A stretch of 64,000 nucleotides of DNA from Scopulibacillus daqui (lineage in GTDB: Bacteria > Bacillota > Bacilli > Bacillales > Sporolactobacillaceae): NCBI RefSeq assembly GCF_016908855.1, contig NZ_JAFBER010000009.1:1-64000 (forward strand), in the 5' to 3' direction. The notes under the pieces were generated by a model. The model was not told where the DNA came from, made no database searches, and saw only the letters and a list, made by a program, of their open reading frames with translations. Shown here piece by piece: positions 36,179-45,894 of this stretch. Position 1 is the stretch's first letter; each line of letters begins with the position of its first letter. A program made the translations under genes and the position numbers.

Positions 36179-38056
36179 TCACACCATTACTTTACAAATA
36201 TCGTTCGTAAACTCAACCGGGTCGCTGATTGGCAGGCCTTCAATCAGAAGCGCTTGATTGTACAAGAGATTTGTATATAATTTAACCTTTTCTTTATCTT
36301 GTTCAAATGCCGTTTTTAACGATTGGAACACTTCATGGTTAACATTCACTTCTAATATTTTATCCGCTTTAATATTTTGGTTATTTGGCATCGCATTGAG
36401 CACTTTTTCCATTTCAATCGAAACATCGCCGCCAGCTGTTAAACAAACAGGGTGCGTTTTTAACCGTTTTGATGCTTTAACATCCTTAACTTTCCCGGAC
36501 AATACGTCTTTCATATAGGCGAAGAGATCTTTATTTTCCTTTTCAACAGACTCCGTTTGCTTTTCTTTTTCTTCATCAATGCCAAGATCCCCGCTTGATA
36601 CCGATTTGAATTCTTTATCTTTATAGGACATCAGCATTTTAATCGCAAATTCGTCGACATCATCAGTGAAATATAAAATTTCATAGCCTTTCTCGGCAAC
36701 AAGTTCAGTTTGCGGCAGCTTTTCAATTTTTTCATTCGTTTCCCCAGTCGCATAATAAATATACTTTTGATCTTCAGCCATTCTTGACACATATTCATCC
36801 AGAGTGACAAGTTTCTTCTCTTTAGATGAATAGAACATGAGCAAATTCTTCAATACGTCCTTGTCTTGTCCAAAGTTATTATAAACGCCGAATTTTAACT
36901 GTCTGCCAAATGATTCATAGAAAGTTTCATATTTTTCTCTATCGTTCTTTATGAGGTTTTCTAATTCTTTTTTAATCTTATTTTTAATATTTTTAGCGAT
37001 TAACTTTAACTGTCTGTCTTGTTGAAGCATTTCTCTTGAGATATTAAGAGACAAGTCTTCCGAATCAACCATGCCTTTGACAAAGCTGAAATAATCAGGC
37101 AGCAAATCCGGGCATTTTTCCATAATTAAAACACCGTTAGAATAAAGCTCTAAACCCTTTTCAAATTCTTTCGTATAATAATCAAACGGCATTTTCTCCG
37201 GAATAAATAAAATCGCGTTATATCTTATTGTACCGTCGGCCTTAATGTGGACATGTTTGATCGGCTTGTCAAAACCGTAATGCTTCTCTTGATAAAAATT
37301 CTCATAGTCTTCATCAGTCAGTTCATTTTTATTTTTTCTCCAAATTGGAACCATGCTGTTAATGGTCTTTTCCTCTTTATATTCTTCGTACTCTGTTTCG
37401 CTGCCTTCTTTCAGCCTGCTTTGTGTAACTTCCATCTTGATTGGGTAGCGAATAAAGTCTGAGTGCTTCTTGATAATGGCTTTTAAGCGGTATTCTTCGA
37501 GATACTCATCATACTTCTCGTCTTCTGTATTTTCTTTTATTTTCAGAATAATTTCTGTACCGACTGTATCTTTTTCACACGGTTCTATCGTGTAACCGTC
37601 GGCACCCTTAGATTTCCATTTATACGCTTCATCGCTGCCTAAAGCCTTCGTGATGACCGTAATCTCATCGCTTACCATGAAAGCTGAATAAAATCCGACC
37701 CCGAATTGTCCGATAATATCATGACCGTCTTTAATTTCATTTTCATTTTTAAATGCTAAAGAACCGCTTTTGGCAATTGTTCCAAGGTTATTTTCAAGCT
37801 CTTCCCTTGTCATGCCAATCCCGGTATCTATAATTTTCAATGTGCGATTTTCTTTATCAGGTTCTATTTTTATATAGTAGCTGTCTTTGTCAAAAGTTAA
37901 TGCATCATCGGTTAACGCTTTATAATAGATTTTGTCAATCGCATCGCTGGCATTGGAAATCAGCTCGCGCAAAAATATTTCGCGATTTGAATAAATAGAG
38001 TTAATCATCATATCCAGCAAGCGTTTGGACTCAGCTTTAAACTGTATTTTTTCCAT
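36179..38056 (-). CDS. htpG: Hsp90-family chaperone HtpG
   Basis: A 625-residue protein, the normal bacterial length. The N-terminal GHKL ATPase has [33 protein letters not shown] and [12 protein letters not shown]; the middle domain has NISREMLQQ and the C-terminal dimerisation domain closes it. It assists late folding of client proteins in the cytoplasm during heat or other stress. It is monocistronic, with its own sigma A promoter and a CIRCE operator, placing it under HrcA. In B. subtilis htpG is known to be outside the HrcA and CtsR regulons. Confidence 0.95.
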   Translation of the reverse strand: MEKIQFKAESKRLLDMMINSIYSNREIFLRELISNASDAIDKIYYKALTDDALTFDKDSYYIKIEPDKENRTLKIIDTGIGMTREELENNLGTIAKSGSLAFKNENEIKDGHDIIGQFGVGFYSAFMVSDEITVITKALGSDEAYKWKSKGADGYTIEPCEKDTVGTEIILKIKENTEDEKYDEYLEEYRLKAIIKKHSDFIRYPIKMEVTQSRLKEGSETEYEEYKEEKTINSMVPIWRKNKNELTDEDYENFYQEKHYGFDKPIKHVHIKADGTIRYNAILFIPEKMPFDYYTKEFEKGLELYSNGVLIMEKCPDLLPDYFSFVKGMVDSEDLSLNISREMLQQDRQLKLIAKNIKNKIKKELENLIKNDREKYETFYESFGRQLKFGVYNNFGQDKDVLKNLLMFYSSKEKKLVTLDEYVSRMAEDQKYIYYATGETNEKIEKLPQTELVAEKGYEILYFTDDVDEFAIKMLMSYKDKEFKSVSSGDLGIDEEKEKQTESVEKENKDLFAYMKDVLSGKVKDVKASKRLKTHPVCLTAGGDVSIEMEKVLNAMPNNQNIKADKILEVNVNHEVFQSLKTAFEQDKEKVKLYTNLLYNQALLIEGLPISDPVEFTNDICKVMV

Positions 38057-38113
38057 TTATATTTCCCCTTTCATAAAATAGTTCTAGTCCTATTTTATAA
38101 CAATCCCTGCACA

Positions 38114-38140
38114 TTAGCACTCTAAACACTTGAGTGCTAA
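38114..38140 (-). promoter_or_regulatory. CIRCE operator (HrcA binding site) of htpG
   Basis: Perfect TTAGCACTC-N9-GAGTGCTAA. It starts eight bases downstream of the -10 of the htpG promoter, the standard position for HrcA repression, and lies 58 bases ahead of the htpG ATG. Confidence 0.95.
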
Positions 38141-38148
38141 ACACTTTT

Positions 38149-38177
38149 TAAATAACATACGTTTTCTTTTGTGTCAA
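38149..38177 (-). promoter_or_regulatory. Sigma A promoter of htpG
   Basis: Consensus -35 TTGACA (38172-38177), 17-base spacer and an extended -10 TGTTATTTA (38149-38157), all on the minus strand. The CIRCE element follows at once. Confidence 0.75.
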
Positions 38178-38255
38178 TAGGATTGGAGACGGCTCCTGCT
38201 TTTAAAGAATTTCAGCTAATGCACCGATAAAAAGCGGCTCTACTTTCCAAAGCAT

Positions 38256-38290
38256 AAAAAAGAGAAAGCAATGCTCGCCGCATCGCCTTC
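38256..38290 (-). terminator. Terminator of the MFS gene at 38308
   Basis: Hairpin GAAGGCGATGC / GCATTGCTTTC with mismatches, followed by TCTTTTTTATG on the minus strand. Confidence 0.65.
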
Positions 38291-38307
38291 CCTTAACATT
38301 CATTTAA

Positions 38308-39588
38308 TTAGCCGCTGATAGCTTGTTTATGCTTTGCTTCCCGGCGTTTTTCCTTAATCAGAATGCCGCCGGCTAAACCAAGCATTGAGAATATAACTGA
38401 AATAATAAATCCGTAATGATAACCGACACTGCTTGGGGCCGATTGAAAATGGTCCAGCACCTTGCCAAAAAGGCTTGGCAATAGAACAGCGCTTAGAAAT
38501 CCCCCTGTATTGGCAAACCCAGACACGACACCAACCTCTTTAATGTCAAAGGATTTGCGAACAACGGCAAACGTTAAAGCACTTGCCCCGTTCCCGAAAC
38601 CAATGATTAAGAAAAGAATAATCAGCATAAAAAACGGCGGCTTCCCGTTAAATAATAGAAAAGCAGCCCAGCACAAAAACGTCAGTAAATGGACGAGCGT
38701 ATAAGGCCGCTTTATCGATCCTAACCGGTTAGAAATCCAACTGCCTAGAGGCGCACCAATGATCGCTCCAAAAAGGCCGATCATTATCAACTGGCTCGCT
38801 CCCGAACGTGTCATGCCGTACACATGCATTCCATACGGCACGGCCCAAGAACCGATAAATCCTACATACGTACCGACAAGACCAAAGTGGCATAAGAAGG
38901 TTGCCCAAGCTTGACGATTTGAGAATATCCGGACTAGCATGACAAGCAGTTTTTCACGCTTAGCATTGCCTTTCGACGAAGATTTGCCGGCTGGTGAACA
39001 ATCTCTAAATATTTGTTTTGGTTTCTTGACCAGAACAAAATAAAGAAGAACACCACAAAGAAAAATGATAAGACCTACAACGAAAAACGGCTGCCTCCAA
39101 CCCGCTAAAGCAATCCATGCCGAAAAAGGCACCGTCGCCGTCAAAAAGCCTAGGCTCCCGGTCATTCCCGCCAGGCCAAGCAATGAAACAAATTCCGTGG
39201 ATTTAAACCATTGGCTTAATATCAAGACAATATTCACCCAAATTGTCGCATCGCCTATGCCCACCAATAGCCTGGCAGCAGGAAGAACAAACTCATTCGC
39301 TGCAAGGCTATAAATTAAAGTGCCTAAACCATCAAGAAGCGCTCCTATAATAAGAAAAAAGTTTGGTCCGAACCGGTCAGATAATATCCCAATCGGAATT
39401 TGCAAACCAGCGTACGCCAAAAACTGAATACTCGCCATTAACCCGATTGCAGCCGCCGACACGTGAAAGTCTTTCATCAACTGGTCAGATATTAATCCGG
39501 GCGCTGTCCTCTGACTGACAATTAAAAGATATGTAAACAACACCGACACAAAAACAACCCATCTATACTTGCTGTTTTGTCTGTCCAA
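38308..39588 (-). CDS. MFS transporter
   Basis: A 426-residue protein with twelve predicted TM helices, the GILSDRFGP motif between TM2 and TM3, and a charged central loop (FRDCSPAGKSSSKGNAKREK). TM4 carries RLLVGIGDATIWVNIVLILS. These place it in the major facilitator superfamily, near the anion/organic-acid cation symporter-like groups, but the substrate is not evident. It is monocistronic between htpG and mqo. Confidence 0.75.
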   Translation of the reverse strand: MDRQNSKYRWVVFVSVLFTYLLIVSQRTAPGLISDQLMKDFHVSAAAIGLMASIQFLAYAGLQIPIGILSDRFGPNFFLIIGALLDGLGTLIYSLAANEFVLPAARLLVGIGDATIWVNIVLILSQWFKSTEFVSLLGLAGMTGSLGFLTATVPFSAWIALAGWRQPFFVVGLIIFLCGVLLYFVLVKKPKQIFRDCSPAGKSSSKGNAKREKLLVMLVRIFSNRQAWATFLCHFGLVGTYVGFIGSWAVPYGMHVYGMTRSGASQLIMIGLFGAIIGAPLGSWISNRLGSIKRPYTLVHLLTFLCWAAFLLFNGKPPFFMLIILFLIIGFGNGASALTFAVVRKSFDIKEVGVVSGFANTGGFLSAVLLPSLFGKVLDHFQSAPSSVGYHYGFIISVIFSMLGLAGGILIKEKRREAKHKQAISG

Positions 39589-39685
39589 TAGCCTCTCTCC
39601 TGTAGTTCATATTCCTTTACTATTATAAACTATTTTTGTATGTATGGATTTCCCCTTTTAAATAGATACGCTTTCTTTAAAGATA

Positions 39686-39701
39686 TGTTTCACGTGGAAC
39701 A
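39686..39701. promoter_or_regulatory. parS site (ParB/Spo0J binding)
   Basis: TGTTTCACGTGGAACA, whose complement TGTTCCACGTGAAACA fits the parS consensus TGTTNCACGTGAAACA with no mismatch. It lies in the gap between the MFS gene and mqo, on the origin-proximal arm where such sites cluster. Confidence 0.9.
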
Positions 39702-39945
39702 CAGACGTTTCATCATTTTAAAATTAATATGGAACAACAGAATGGCCCCCTCTATTAATGGAAGAGACCATTGTGATTATTTTATCTGTATGTATTGGGA
39801 TTTGCTTTTATTAGAATGCTTCACCTTTTGGTATAAAGTTTTAAAATTGGCCTTTTTCTTTTTGTGTATTTTTTATGCTTTCATGTTTTTTTGAATGAGC
39901 GGCATCTTTTCCGAGGTATTTGCTTCCGGCAGCAACGAAGAGAAA
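39702..39945. other. Intergenic stretch upstream of the mqo terminator
   Basis: Apart from the parS site just to its left, this region between the MFS gene and mqo has no convincing gene. Two open frames are AT-rich translation without family resemblance. Confidence 0.5.
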
Positions 39946-39986
39946 AAGGTAAGAACGCCATCAAATGAGCATTCTTACCTTTTTTA
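39946..39986. terminator. Bidirectional terminator after mqo
   Basis: Eleven-pair hairpin GGTAAGAACGC / GCATTCTTACC with one mismatch, flanked by A5 and T6, so it can act in both directions. It lies about 70 bases after the mqo stop. Confidence 0.75.
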
Positions 39987-40054
39987 TAAATATCCAAACT
40001 TTATGATCCTAATTGAAAATGATAAACAACCTTTAAAATGCTTTGTTGAAAGTT

Positions 40055-41599
40055 TTAAACGGGCACGGTTTCTTTTTCAAAATAACGCAGCTCATTCGTT
40101 TCATCCTGAATCGGCAAGTTTTCGCTTAAGCCAAGCGCCCGTGCTGTAGAAGCATGAATGTCTTGGATAAGTTCTGGATTTTCCATTAATGACAAACCAT
40201 AGGAAGGAAGCATTTTTTTTATTTTCGGTTCCCACTCTTTTATATGTTGCGGGAAACACCTTTTAACTACGTCAAGCATGACGTGAACGGCAGTGGAAGC
40301 ACCTGGTGAGGCACCGAGCAATGCGGCGATCGAACCGTCCGCGGCGCTGACAACTTCTGTGCCAAATTGAAGTGTTCCTTTGCCGCCGGTTTCAGTATCT
40401 TTAATCACTTGTACCCGTTGGCCTGCTACGACGATATCCCAATCTTCGCTTTTAGCATTCGGAACAAATTCTCTCAACTCTTCAATACGTTGTTCTTTCG
40501 ATAGCATAAGCTGTTGAATGAGATATTTTGTCAAAGGAATGTTTTTTGTGCCTGCCGCTAACATCGTTAAGACATTATTCAGTTTTACAGAACGTATCAG
40601 ATCCATGTTTGAGCCAGTTTTTAAAAATTTTGGCGAGAAGCCGGCAAACGGTCCGAAAAGCAATGATTTTTTGTTGTCGATATATCGTGTATCAAGATGC
40701 GGGACCGACATTGGAGGGGCACCGACTTTTGCTTTGCCGTATACTTTTGCATGATGCTGTTTGACTACCTCTGGATTATTGCATACGAGGAACAGTCCGC
40801 TTACCGGAAATCCTCCAATATGTTTGCTTTCAGGAATACCTGTCTTTTGCAATAAAAGAAGACTTCCGCCCCCGGCGCCGATAAAGACGAATTTTGCAGA
40901 ATGATATTCGGTGTCTCCGCTGTCATTCCGCACTTTCAATTCCCATGAGCCGTCTTCAGTACGTTTAATATCATCCACCCTATGTTTGAATTTTATATCG
41001 ACGTTTTTGCTTTTTAAGTGGTCAAACAGCATGCGCGTTAAAGCCCCAAAGTTGACATCAGTTCCAGAGTCGATTTTTGTTGCCGCTATGGGTTCCTTCG
41101 ATGTGCGCCCTTCCATAATAAGCGGCAGCCATTCCTTCAGTTTTTTCGGATTATCGGAAAATTCCATCCCTTGAAACAGAGGATTTTTTGAAAGCGCTTC
41201 AAATCGTTTTTTCAAGAAAGCTACATTTGTTTCTCCTTGAACCAAACTCATATGAGGCAACGGCATAATAAAGTCCTCTGGATGACGGATAAGGTTGTTG
41301 TTTACAAGATAAGACCAAAACTGCTTTGACACCTGAAACTGTTCATTAATTCTGATCGCTTTACTGATATCTATCGAGCCGTCCGGTTTTTCGACGGTAT
41401 AGTTAAGTTCGCACAGTGCAGAATGCCCAGTTCCCGCATTATTCCACTCGTTGGAACTTTCTTCTCCCGCATTTTCGAGCTTCTCAAACACTGTAATTTC
41501 CCAGTCTGGTGCCAGCTCTTTCAAGATTGTCCCCAAAGTCGCACTCATAATGCCGGCACCAATTAAAATAACGTCTGTTTTAGTTCGTCTGCTGCTCAT
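40055..41599 (-). CDS. mqo: Malate:quinone oxidoreductase
   Basis: About 514 residues, the Mqo size. It has an FAD dinucleotide fold ([15 protein letters not shown]), [23 protein letters not shown], and [16 protein letters not shown], all strong Mqo marks. It is a peripheral membrane flavoenzyme that oxidises malate to oxaloacetate and reduces quinone, in place of or beside NAD malate dehydrogenase. The ATG at 41599 follows TAGGG at good distance; the ATG three codons earlier is too close. Mqo is present in only part of the Bacillaceae. Confidence 0.93.
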   Translation of the reverse strand: MSSRRTKTDVILIGAGIMSATLGTILKELAPDWEITVFEKLENAGEESSNEWNNAGTGHSALCELNYTVEKPDGSIDISKAIRINEQFQVSKQFWSYLVNNNLIRHPEDFIMPLPHMSLVQGETNVAFLKKRFEALSKNPLFQGMEFSDNPKKLKEWLPLIMEGRTSKEPIAATKIDSGTDVNFGALTRMLFDHLKSKNVDIKFKHRVDDIKRTEDGSWELKVRNDSGDTEYHSAKFVFIGAGGGSLLLLQKTGIPESKHIGGFPVSGLFLVCNNPEVVKQHHAKVYGKAKVGAPPMSVPHLDTRYIDNKKSLLFGPFAGFSPKFLKTGSNMDLIRSVKLNNVLTMLAAGTKNIPLTKYLIQQLMLSKEQRIEELREFVPNAKSEDWDIVVAGQRVQVIKDTETGGKGTLQFGTEVVSAADGSIAALLGASPGASTAVHVMLDVVKRCFPQHIKEWEPKIKKMLPSYGLSLMENPELIQDIHASTARALGLSENLPIQDETNELRYFEKETVPV

Positions 41600-42053
41600 T
41601 TTTTTCATCCCTATACACTAAGATTTGCAGAAAAGATGCCTGTGCTCCTGTTTGACTTTTACAAGCAAATCAGGATGCCGCAAAGTCTCACATCTTTCCC
41701 GAATCAAATATGTCCTACTAATAGTCTACCACTATTGTCAATAGATTTAAATATTTAAAAACTATATGTACAGTTGTAAACTATGAGGAAGTTTATGAGT
41801 TTTCGCTCTATTGTTTATGAATGGTATAAAATCATAGGTTTTAAAAGAGATTAAAAGAGCTAGAAAATTTAACTTTAAGATTGTTGAGGTGCATTAATGG
41901 ATCTTTTACGAATAAATTGGATGATTAATTTATAACGTGAGGGGCAAGGTTTGGCGATATGAATGGATTTTGTCCTTCAAATTGCTGATTAGGGTAAGAC
42001 TGATAAATACTTTACTTTTGTTTAGTTCAGGCTTTTTAAAAGGGAGACACCGC
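41600..42053. other. Intergenic region between mqo and rlmH
   Basis: About 450 AT-rich bases. They should carry the mqo promoter, but no gene, repeat or RNA structure could be supported. Confidence 0.4.
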
Positions 42054-42533
42054 TCACTTATGATACGGCTCCCCCCGATTAATCTTAAAAGCCCGATACA
42101 CTTGCTCTACCAAAATCAATCTCATCAACTGGTGCGGAAAAGTCATTTTAGAAAAAGATAAATGCATATCCGCGCGCTGCAGCACGGCATCGCTTAGTCC
42201 ATGTGATCCGCCAATCACAAAGGCAATCTTGCTTTTTCCGTAAGTGGCCAGCTCGTCTATCTTCTTCGCTAATTGTTCAGAAGTCATCTGTTTGCCTTGA
42301 ATAGCGAGGGCTATCACGTATGTGTCGGAATTGATTTTGGCAAGGAGTTTCTCGCCTTCGACCCGTTTGACTTCTTCAACTTCGGCGTCGCTTAATTGAT
42401 CGGGAGCTTTTTCATCTGGCACTTCAGCAATGGCGACTTTGGCATAAGGACCCAGCCGTTTAACGTATTCACCGATGCCTTGTTTTAGATATTTTTCTTT
42501 TAGTTTGCCAACTGTTAATATACTGATATTCAC
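42054..42533 (-). CDS. rlmH: 23S rRNA pseudouridine1915 N3-methyltransferase RlmH
   Basis: A 159-residue SPOUT methyltransferase, the exact family length. The C-terminal knot has [30 protein letters not shown] and the family end GEPYHK. It methylates the pseudouridine at 1915 in helix 69 on assembled ribosomes. It closes the wal-htrA-yyzF neighbourhood as in B. subtilis (yydA). Confidence 0.95.
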   Translation of the reverse strand: MNISILTVGKLKEKYLKQGIGEYVKRLGPYAKVAIAEVPDEKAPDQLSDAEVEEVKRVEGEKLLAKINSDTYVIALAIQGKQMTSEQLAKKIDELATYGKSKIAFVIGGSHGLSDAVLQRADMHLSFSKMTFPHQLMRLILVEQVYRAFKINRGEPYHK

Positions 42534-42557
42534 AAGTTATCCCTCTCTATAAACAAG

Positions 42558-42672
42558 TTATACACAGAAGTTATCCACATATCCACATAAGTGGTCCATA
42601 TAGTGTATGGGCACATTAGTTTGTTACTATATATTCCGCGGTTTTTTTGCAGTATTCACATGTTGTGGATAA
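42558..42672. promoter_or_regulatory. DnaA-box cluster between rlmH and yyzF
   Basis: Three perfect boxes of the form TTATNCACA: TTATACACA (42558-42566), TTATCCACA (42571-42579) and, inverted, TGTGGATAA (42664-42672, inside yyzF). A one-mismatch ATATCCACA follows at 42579-42587. In B. subtilis a DnaA-binding cluster outside oriC is reported near yyzF, so this appears to be the same conserved site. Confidence 0.75.
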
Positions 42673-42786
42673 ATCTTTCTCATTGTTTATCTTTTCAATG
42701 ACAGGTGCGGTTTGATAGTTGTCAACAACCTCTTCTAATGCTAGTTCGACATGCTCTAAGCAGACAAATCGCTTCAAGCTTTTCAT
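42616..42786 (-). CDS. yyzF: CxxH/CxxC-type small protein YyzF
   Basis: A 56-residue protein: MKSLKRFVCLEHVELALEEV, a middle EKINNEKDLSTTCEYC, and an end KTAEYIVTN. The CLEH and CEYC pairs fit a small metal-binding (probably zinc) protein. Position between htrA and rlmH and the paired motif match YyzF of B. subtilis, whose role is unknown. AAGAAAGG lies right before the ATG, an unusually short spacing. Confidence 0.8.
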   Translation of the reverse strand: MKSLKRFVCLEHVELALEEVVDNYQTAPVIEKINNEKDLSTTCEYCKKTAEYIVTN

Positions 42787-42878
42787 CCTTTCTTTATTTA
42801 TTAATCTGTTCTAGAATAGCAATTTCCAAAAAACGCAGGAAAGCAGGAGAGTCCCAGCTCTCCTGCTCCCGTTTTTGA

Positions 42879-44084
42879 TTATGAGAATTCTTTGCCGCCG
42901 AGTTTGAATGATACATTCTTTTCTTTGCCGAAGCGGTATACTTTCATGTTCACTGTATCACCTGGTTTCAGCTTCGTATAGAGGTAAGTTGAGAAGTCAA
43001 TATAGCTTGTGATTTTCTTGCCGTTGACTTCTGTGATAACGTCGCCGGCTTCAAGGCCGCCTTTATCGGCTGGTGAGCCATTGGATACCTTAGCTACGAT
43101 AAGGCCGCTCTTCACATTAGCTGGAACTTTAAGTTTTTGCAATTCTCCAGCCGGTATCATGCTTAAATCTATAATTTGAAGGCCAAGGTAGGCGCGTTCA
43201 ACTTTTCCGTTTGTTTCAAGCTGTTGAATAACTGGTTTTGCGACATTGATTGGAATAGCGAAGCCGATGCCTTCAACATCTTGCTCCGAAATCTTCGATG
43301 AGTTAATGCCGATGACTTGCCCTTCAATATTAACAAGGGCGCCGCCGCTGTTACCAGGGTTGATGGCTGCATCGGTTTGAATAACCGGCGCCTGATAAGA
43401 AACATTGCCGTGTGTTGACGGAATCACGCGGTTATTCGAGCTGACAATCCCTTCTGTAACTGTACCGGAGAAACCGAGCGGATTGCCGATAGCAACAACC
43501 GGTTCGCCGCGTTTTAAGTCAGATGAATCGCCGAATTGAGCGACTTTTTTCACTTTGTCAGCCGGAATTCTTAGGACAGCAAGATCGTATAGAGCATCTT
43601 TGCCTAGAATTTGTGCATTGACTTTCGTATTGTTATCCAGCTGTACTTGAACTTTGCTGGCGCCTTCAACAACATGGTTGTTTGTGACAACATAGGCATA
43701 GTTATTATCTTTCTTGTAAACAATGCCTGAGCCTAAAGCTGCTTCGCTGTATTGGTCATTAAGGGCGCTGAAGAAGTCTTGGCCCTTCTGTTCATTAATA
43801 ACGCCGACAACCGCTGGCGAAACATCGGAAACAGCCTTTGTAACGGCTGAATTGACATCAACCTTAACATTCTTCGTTGTTGTCGGGCCAGTAACATCCG
43901 TTTGACCTTGTGTATTAACATTATAAGGAAGGAAGCCTAAATTAGATAAAACAGGTGTTAAAACTAGCATAACGACAACGCCGACAATGGCCCCGACAAG
44001 GCCTGCGAGAAACCATCCGCCTCGACGGGGTCCGCTGCGGCGAGGTTCTTCTGAAGAGGAATGCTCACTATCATAGAATCCCAT
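42879..44084 (-). CDS. htrC: HtrA-family membrane serine protease (HtrC/YyxA)
   Basis: A 401-residue protein: short cytoplasmic N-terminus, one TM helix (about 24-45), a trypsin-like domain with His in TNNHVVEGA, Asp in LYDLAVLRI and Ser in NPGNSGGALV, and a C-terminal PDZ domain (GLEAGDVITEVNGKKI). It acts outside the membrane on misfolded proteins. It is the usual neighbour of walJ; a TTATAAT on the minus strand near 44140 suggests its own promoter in the 156-base gap. Confidence 0.93.
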   Translation of the reverse strand: MGFYDSEHSSSEEPRRSGPRRGGWFLAGLVGAIVGVVVMLVLTPVLSNLGFLPYNVNTQGQTDVTGPTTTKNVKVDVNSAVTKAVSDVSPAVVGVINEQKGQDFFSALNDQYSEAALGSGIVYKKDNNYAYVVTNNHVVEGASKVQVQLDNNTKVNAQILGKDALYDLAVLRIPADKVKKVAQFGDSSDLKRGEPVVAIGNPLGFSGTVTEGIVSSNNRVIPSTHGNVSYQAPVIQTDAAINPGNSGGALVNIEGQVIGINSSKISEQDVEGIGFAIPINVAKPVIQQLETNGKVERAYLGLQIIDLSMIPAGELQKLKVPANVKSGLIVAKVSNGSPADKGGLEAGDVITEVNGKKITSYIDFSTYLYTKLKPGDTVNMKVYRFGKEKNVSFKLGGKEFS

Positions 44085-44240
44085 TTGAAATAATCACCTT
44101 ACCCTTCTGTTATGCGTCATTTGATCTATATTTATTATAACTCTAGGTACCCATTTTCATTTAAATATGGGACATTTTTGATAACTTACGCAAAATTTTC
44201 ACGCTTTTATTCTTTAACCAAAATCGTTGTTTTTTAAACC

Positions 44241-45035
44241 TTAAATTGCAGCCAAAGCTGTAGGCGTTTCCGGATCTGTATCGTAAATTGACATATGTTC
44301 GCCTATTTTTATTCCGTATTGCTCGAGCTTTTGCTGGACACTCATTCTAGCAAGCTCCTTCATATTGTTATCTTTGCTAAGATGCGCTAAGTATATGCTT
44401 TTTGTTTCATTGCCAACGACTTCAGATAAAGCCAACCCGGCATCTTCGTTTGAAATATGCCCGGAATCCCCTAAAATGCGGCGCTTGATATTCCAAGGGT
44501 ATCTTCCCATCATCAGCATCTGAATATCGTGATTCGACTCTATGATATATGCGTTAGAGTGCTTGATAATTCCTTTAATGCGGTCCGACACATACCCCAG
44601 ATCCGTTAATAATGTTAATTTCTTGCCGCCAGCATGAAAAACGAAAAACATAGGATCGGCCGCATCATGGGATACGCCAAAAGATTCTGCTTCTATATCA
44701 CCGAAAGCCTTCGTTGTTCCCGTTTCGAAGGTAAACTTCTGATCAACAGAAATATCGCCAATAATTGAAGACATGGCTTGCCATGTCTTCGCATTGGCAT
44801 AAATAGGCGTCTTATAGCGCCTCGCAAATACTCCGAGTCCTTTGATATGATCGCTGTGCTCATGGGTAACAAGAATGGCGTCCAAATCTTGAGGATCTTT
44901 GCCGATTTTATTAAATAAATGGGTCATTTTACGCCCGCTTAATCCGCAGTCAATTAACAGCTTTTTCTGTTCAGTTTCTATATATATCGCATTGCCTGTA
45001 CTTCCGCTGGCGAGAACACTATACTTTAAAGTCAT
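44241..45035 (-). CDS. walJ: WalJ (YycJ) metallo-beta-lactamase-fold exonuclease
   Basis: A 264-residue protein, equal to B. subtilis YycJ. The MBL zinc motif is [10 protein letters not shown] and further ligands lie in GVSHDAADP and [11 protein letters not shown]. The family is a 5'-3' DNA exonuclease linked to mismatch repair and to coordination of wall synthesis with division. The ATG at 45035 follows GGAG and lies four bases after the yycI stop, so it is translated as the fifth gene of the wal operon; a longer frame overlapping yycI is rejected. Confidence 0.92.
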   Translation of the reverse strand: MTLKYSVLASGSTGNAIYIETEQKKLLIDCGLSGRKMTHLFNKIGKDPQDLDAILVTHEHSDHIKGLGVFARRYKTPIYANAKTWQAMSSIIGDISVDQKFTFETGTTKAFGDIEAESFGVSHDAADPMFFVFHAGGKKLTLLTDLGYVSDRIKGIIKHSNAYIIESNHDIQMLMMGRYPWNIKRRILGDSGHISNEDAGLALSEVVGNETKSIYLAHLSKDNNMKELARMSVQQKLEQYGIKIGEHMSIYDTDPETPTALAAI

Positions 45036-45039
45036 CGTG

Positions 45040-45894
45040 TCACTCCGTATCTTGTTTATCGTCTGTAGGCTGGACCGATCCTGAGACAGCGTTGACGAAG
45101 TATTCATGCTGTCCGGAGTCGGTTTTCACTTTAAAATACCACACTGGAACAAATATTAATGGCTGATTGGTGTTAACATCACCGACGAGATTATAATAGC
45201 CTAATTGGATTTTCTTAATCTTTGGATGTTCGCTGACAGGCAAAACGTTCTTGCTCCATAAGTTATTAATCGCTGTCGTCGGATTAATAATATCCAGTTG
45301 ATTCGTCTTTTTAAATTTAAAATAGGTTTGACGGTAGCCTGTCACCTTGCCGTCAGAAATTAATAACTGAAGGATATTAATGTCTTTCCTGTCTTTAATA
45401 AAAACAGGTTTGTCCTCATATTTTTGTACAAATAGCATCATGTGGTTTTCTTCGTCTAGCTTCCAATAAGAATAGTCGCTGCCTTTATAAATATACTGAT
45501 TCAAAAAGTCCTCTCGTTCAGATTTATTTTTTGGAACCGGGACAGGCTTGGAAAGGGTTCCCTCTATCAGCGTCCCATTCTTGAAGGCTGTAATTTTTTC
45601 CTTCGGGTTATCCTTAGAGCCTTCAAGTGTCTTCAAATCATCAATTAAATCTCCCGAGCTGTCGACAAATTTTAAGCTTCTTCCCTTTAAAAATGTTATA
45701 TTTTTATTTTCCACATCAGGAATGGGAACGTCTATTTTGATATTATTTTTTTGTAAAATATCCTCAGCGCTATTCTGGACGAGATTATCATAGTTTTCAT
45801 TTCTTACTTGCCGCTCATAAAGCTGATAGCCCAGGAAAAGATCGAGAAGCAAGAAACAAATGATAAAGATTGTTTTTGTTTTGCTCCAATTCAT
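45040..45894 (-). CDS. yycI: WalK regulator YycI
   Basis: A 284-residue protein with one N-terminal TM helix (about 7-24) and an external domain of the YycI/YycH fold. In B. subtilis YycI and YycH form a membrane complex that restrains WalK. Its start overlaps the yycH stop by four bases. Sequence between relatives is poorly conserved, and identification rests on TM topology, size and operon position. Confidence 0.9.
   Translation of the reverse strand: MNWSKTKTIFIICFLLLDLFLGYQLYERQVRNENYDNLVQNSAEDILQKNNIKIDVPIPDVENKNITFLKGRSLKFVDSSGDLIDDLKTLEGSKDNPKEKITAFKNGTLIEGTLSKPVPVPKNKSEREDFLNQYIYKGSDYSYWKLDEENHMMLFVQKYEDKPVFIKDRKDINILQLLISDGKVTGYRQTYFKFKKTNQLDIINPTTAINNLWSKNVLPVSEHPKIKKIQLGYYNLVGDVNTNQPLIFVPVWYFKVKTDSGQHEYFVNAVSGSVQPTDDKQDTE

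Noticed and set aside
35682-36210. Several plus-strand frames of 63 to 107 residues downstream of the toxin
   Set aside because: They cross the toxin and htpG terminators and encode no recognisable domain; better explained as untranslated or relic sequence.
39456-39471. Second CACGTGAAA near the parS site
   Set aside because: Only one half of the palindrome is present; the other half does not match parS.
39640-40149. Two plus-strand frames of 84 residues in the MFS-mqo gap
   Set aside because: They are AT-rich translations across a parS site, a terminator hairpin and the end of mqo, with no ribosome sites.
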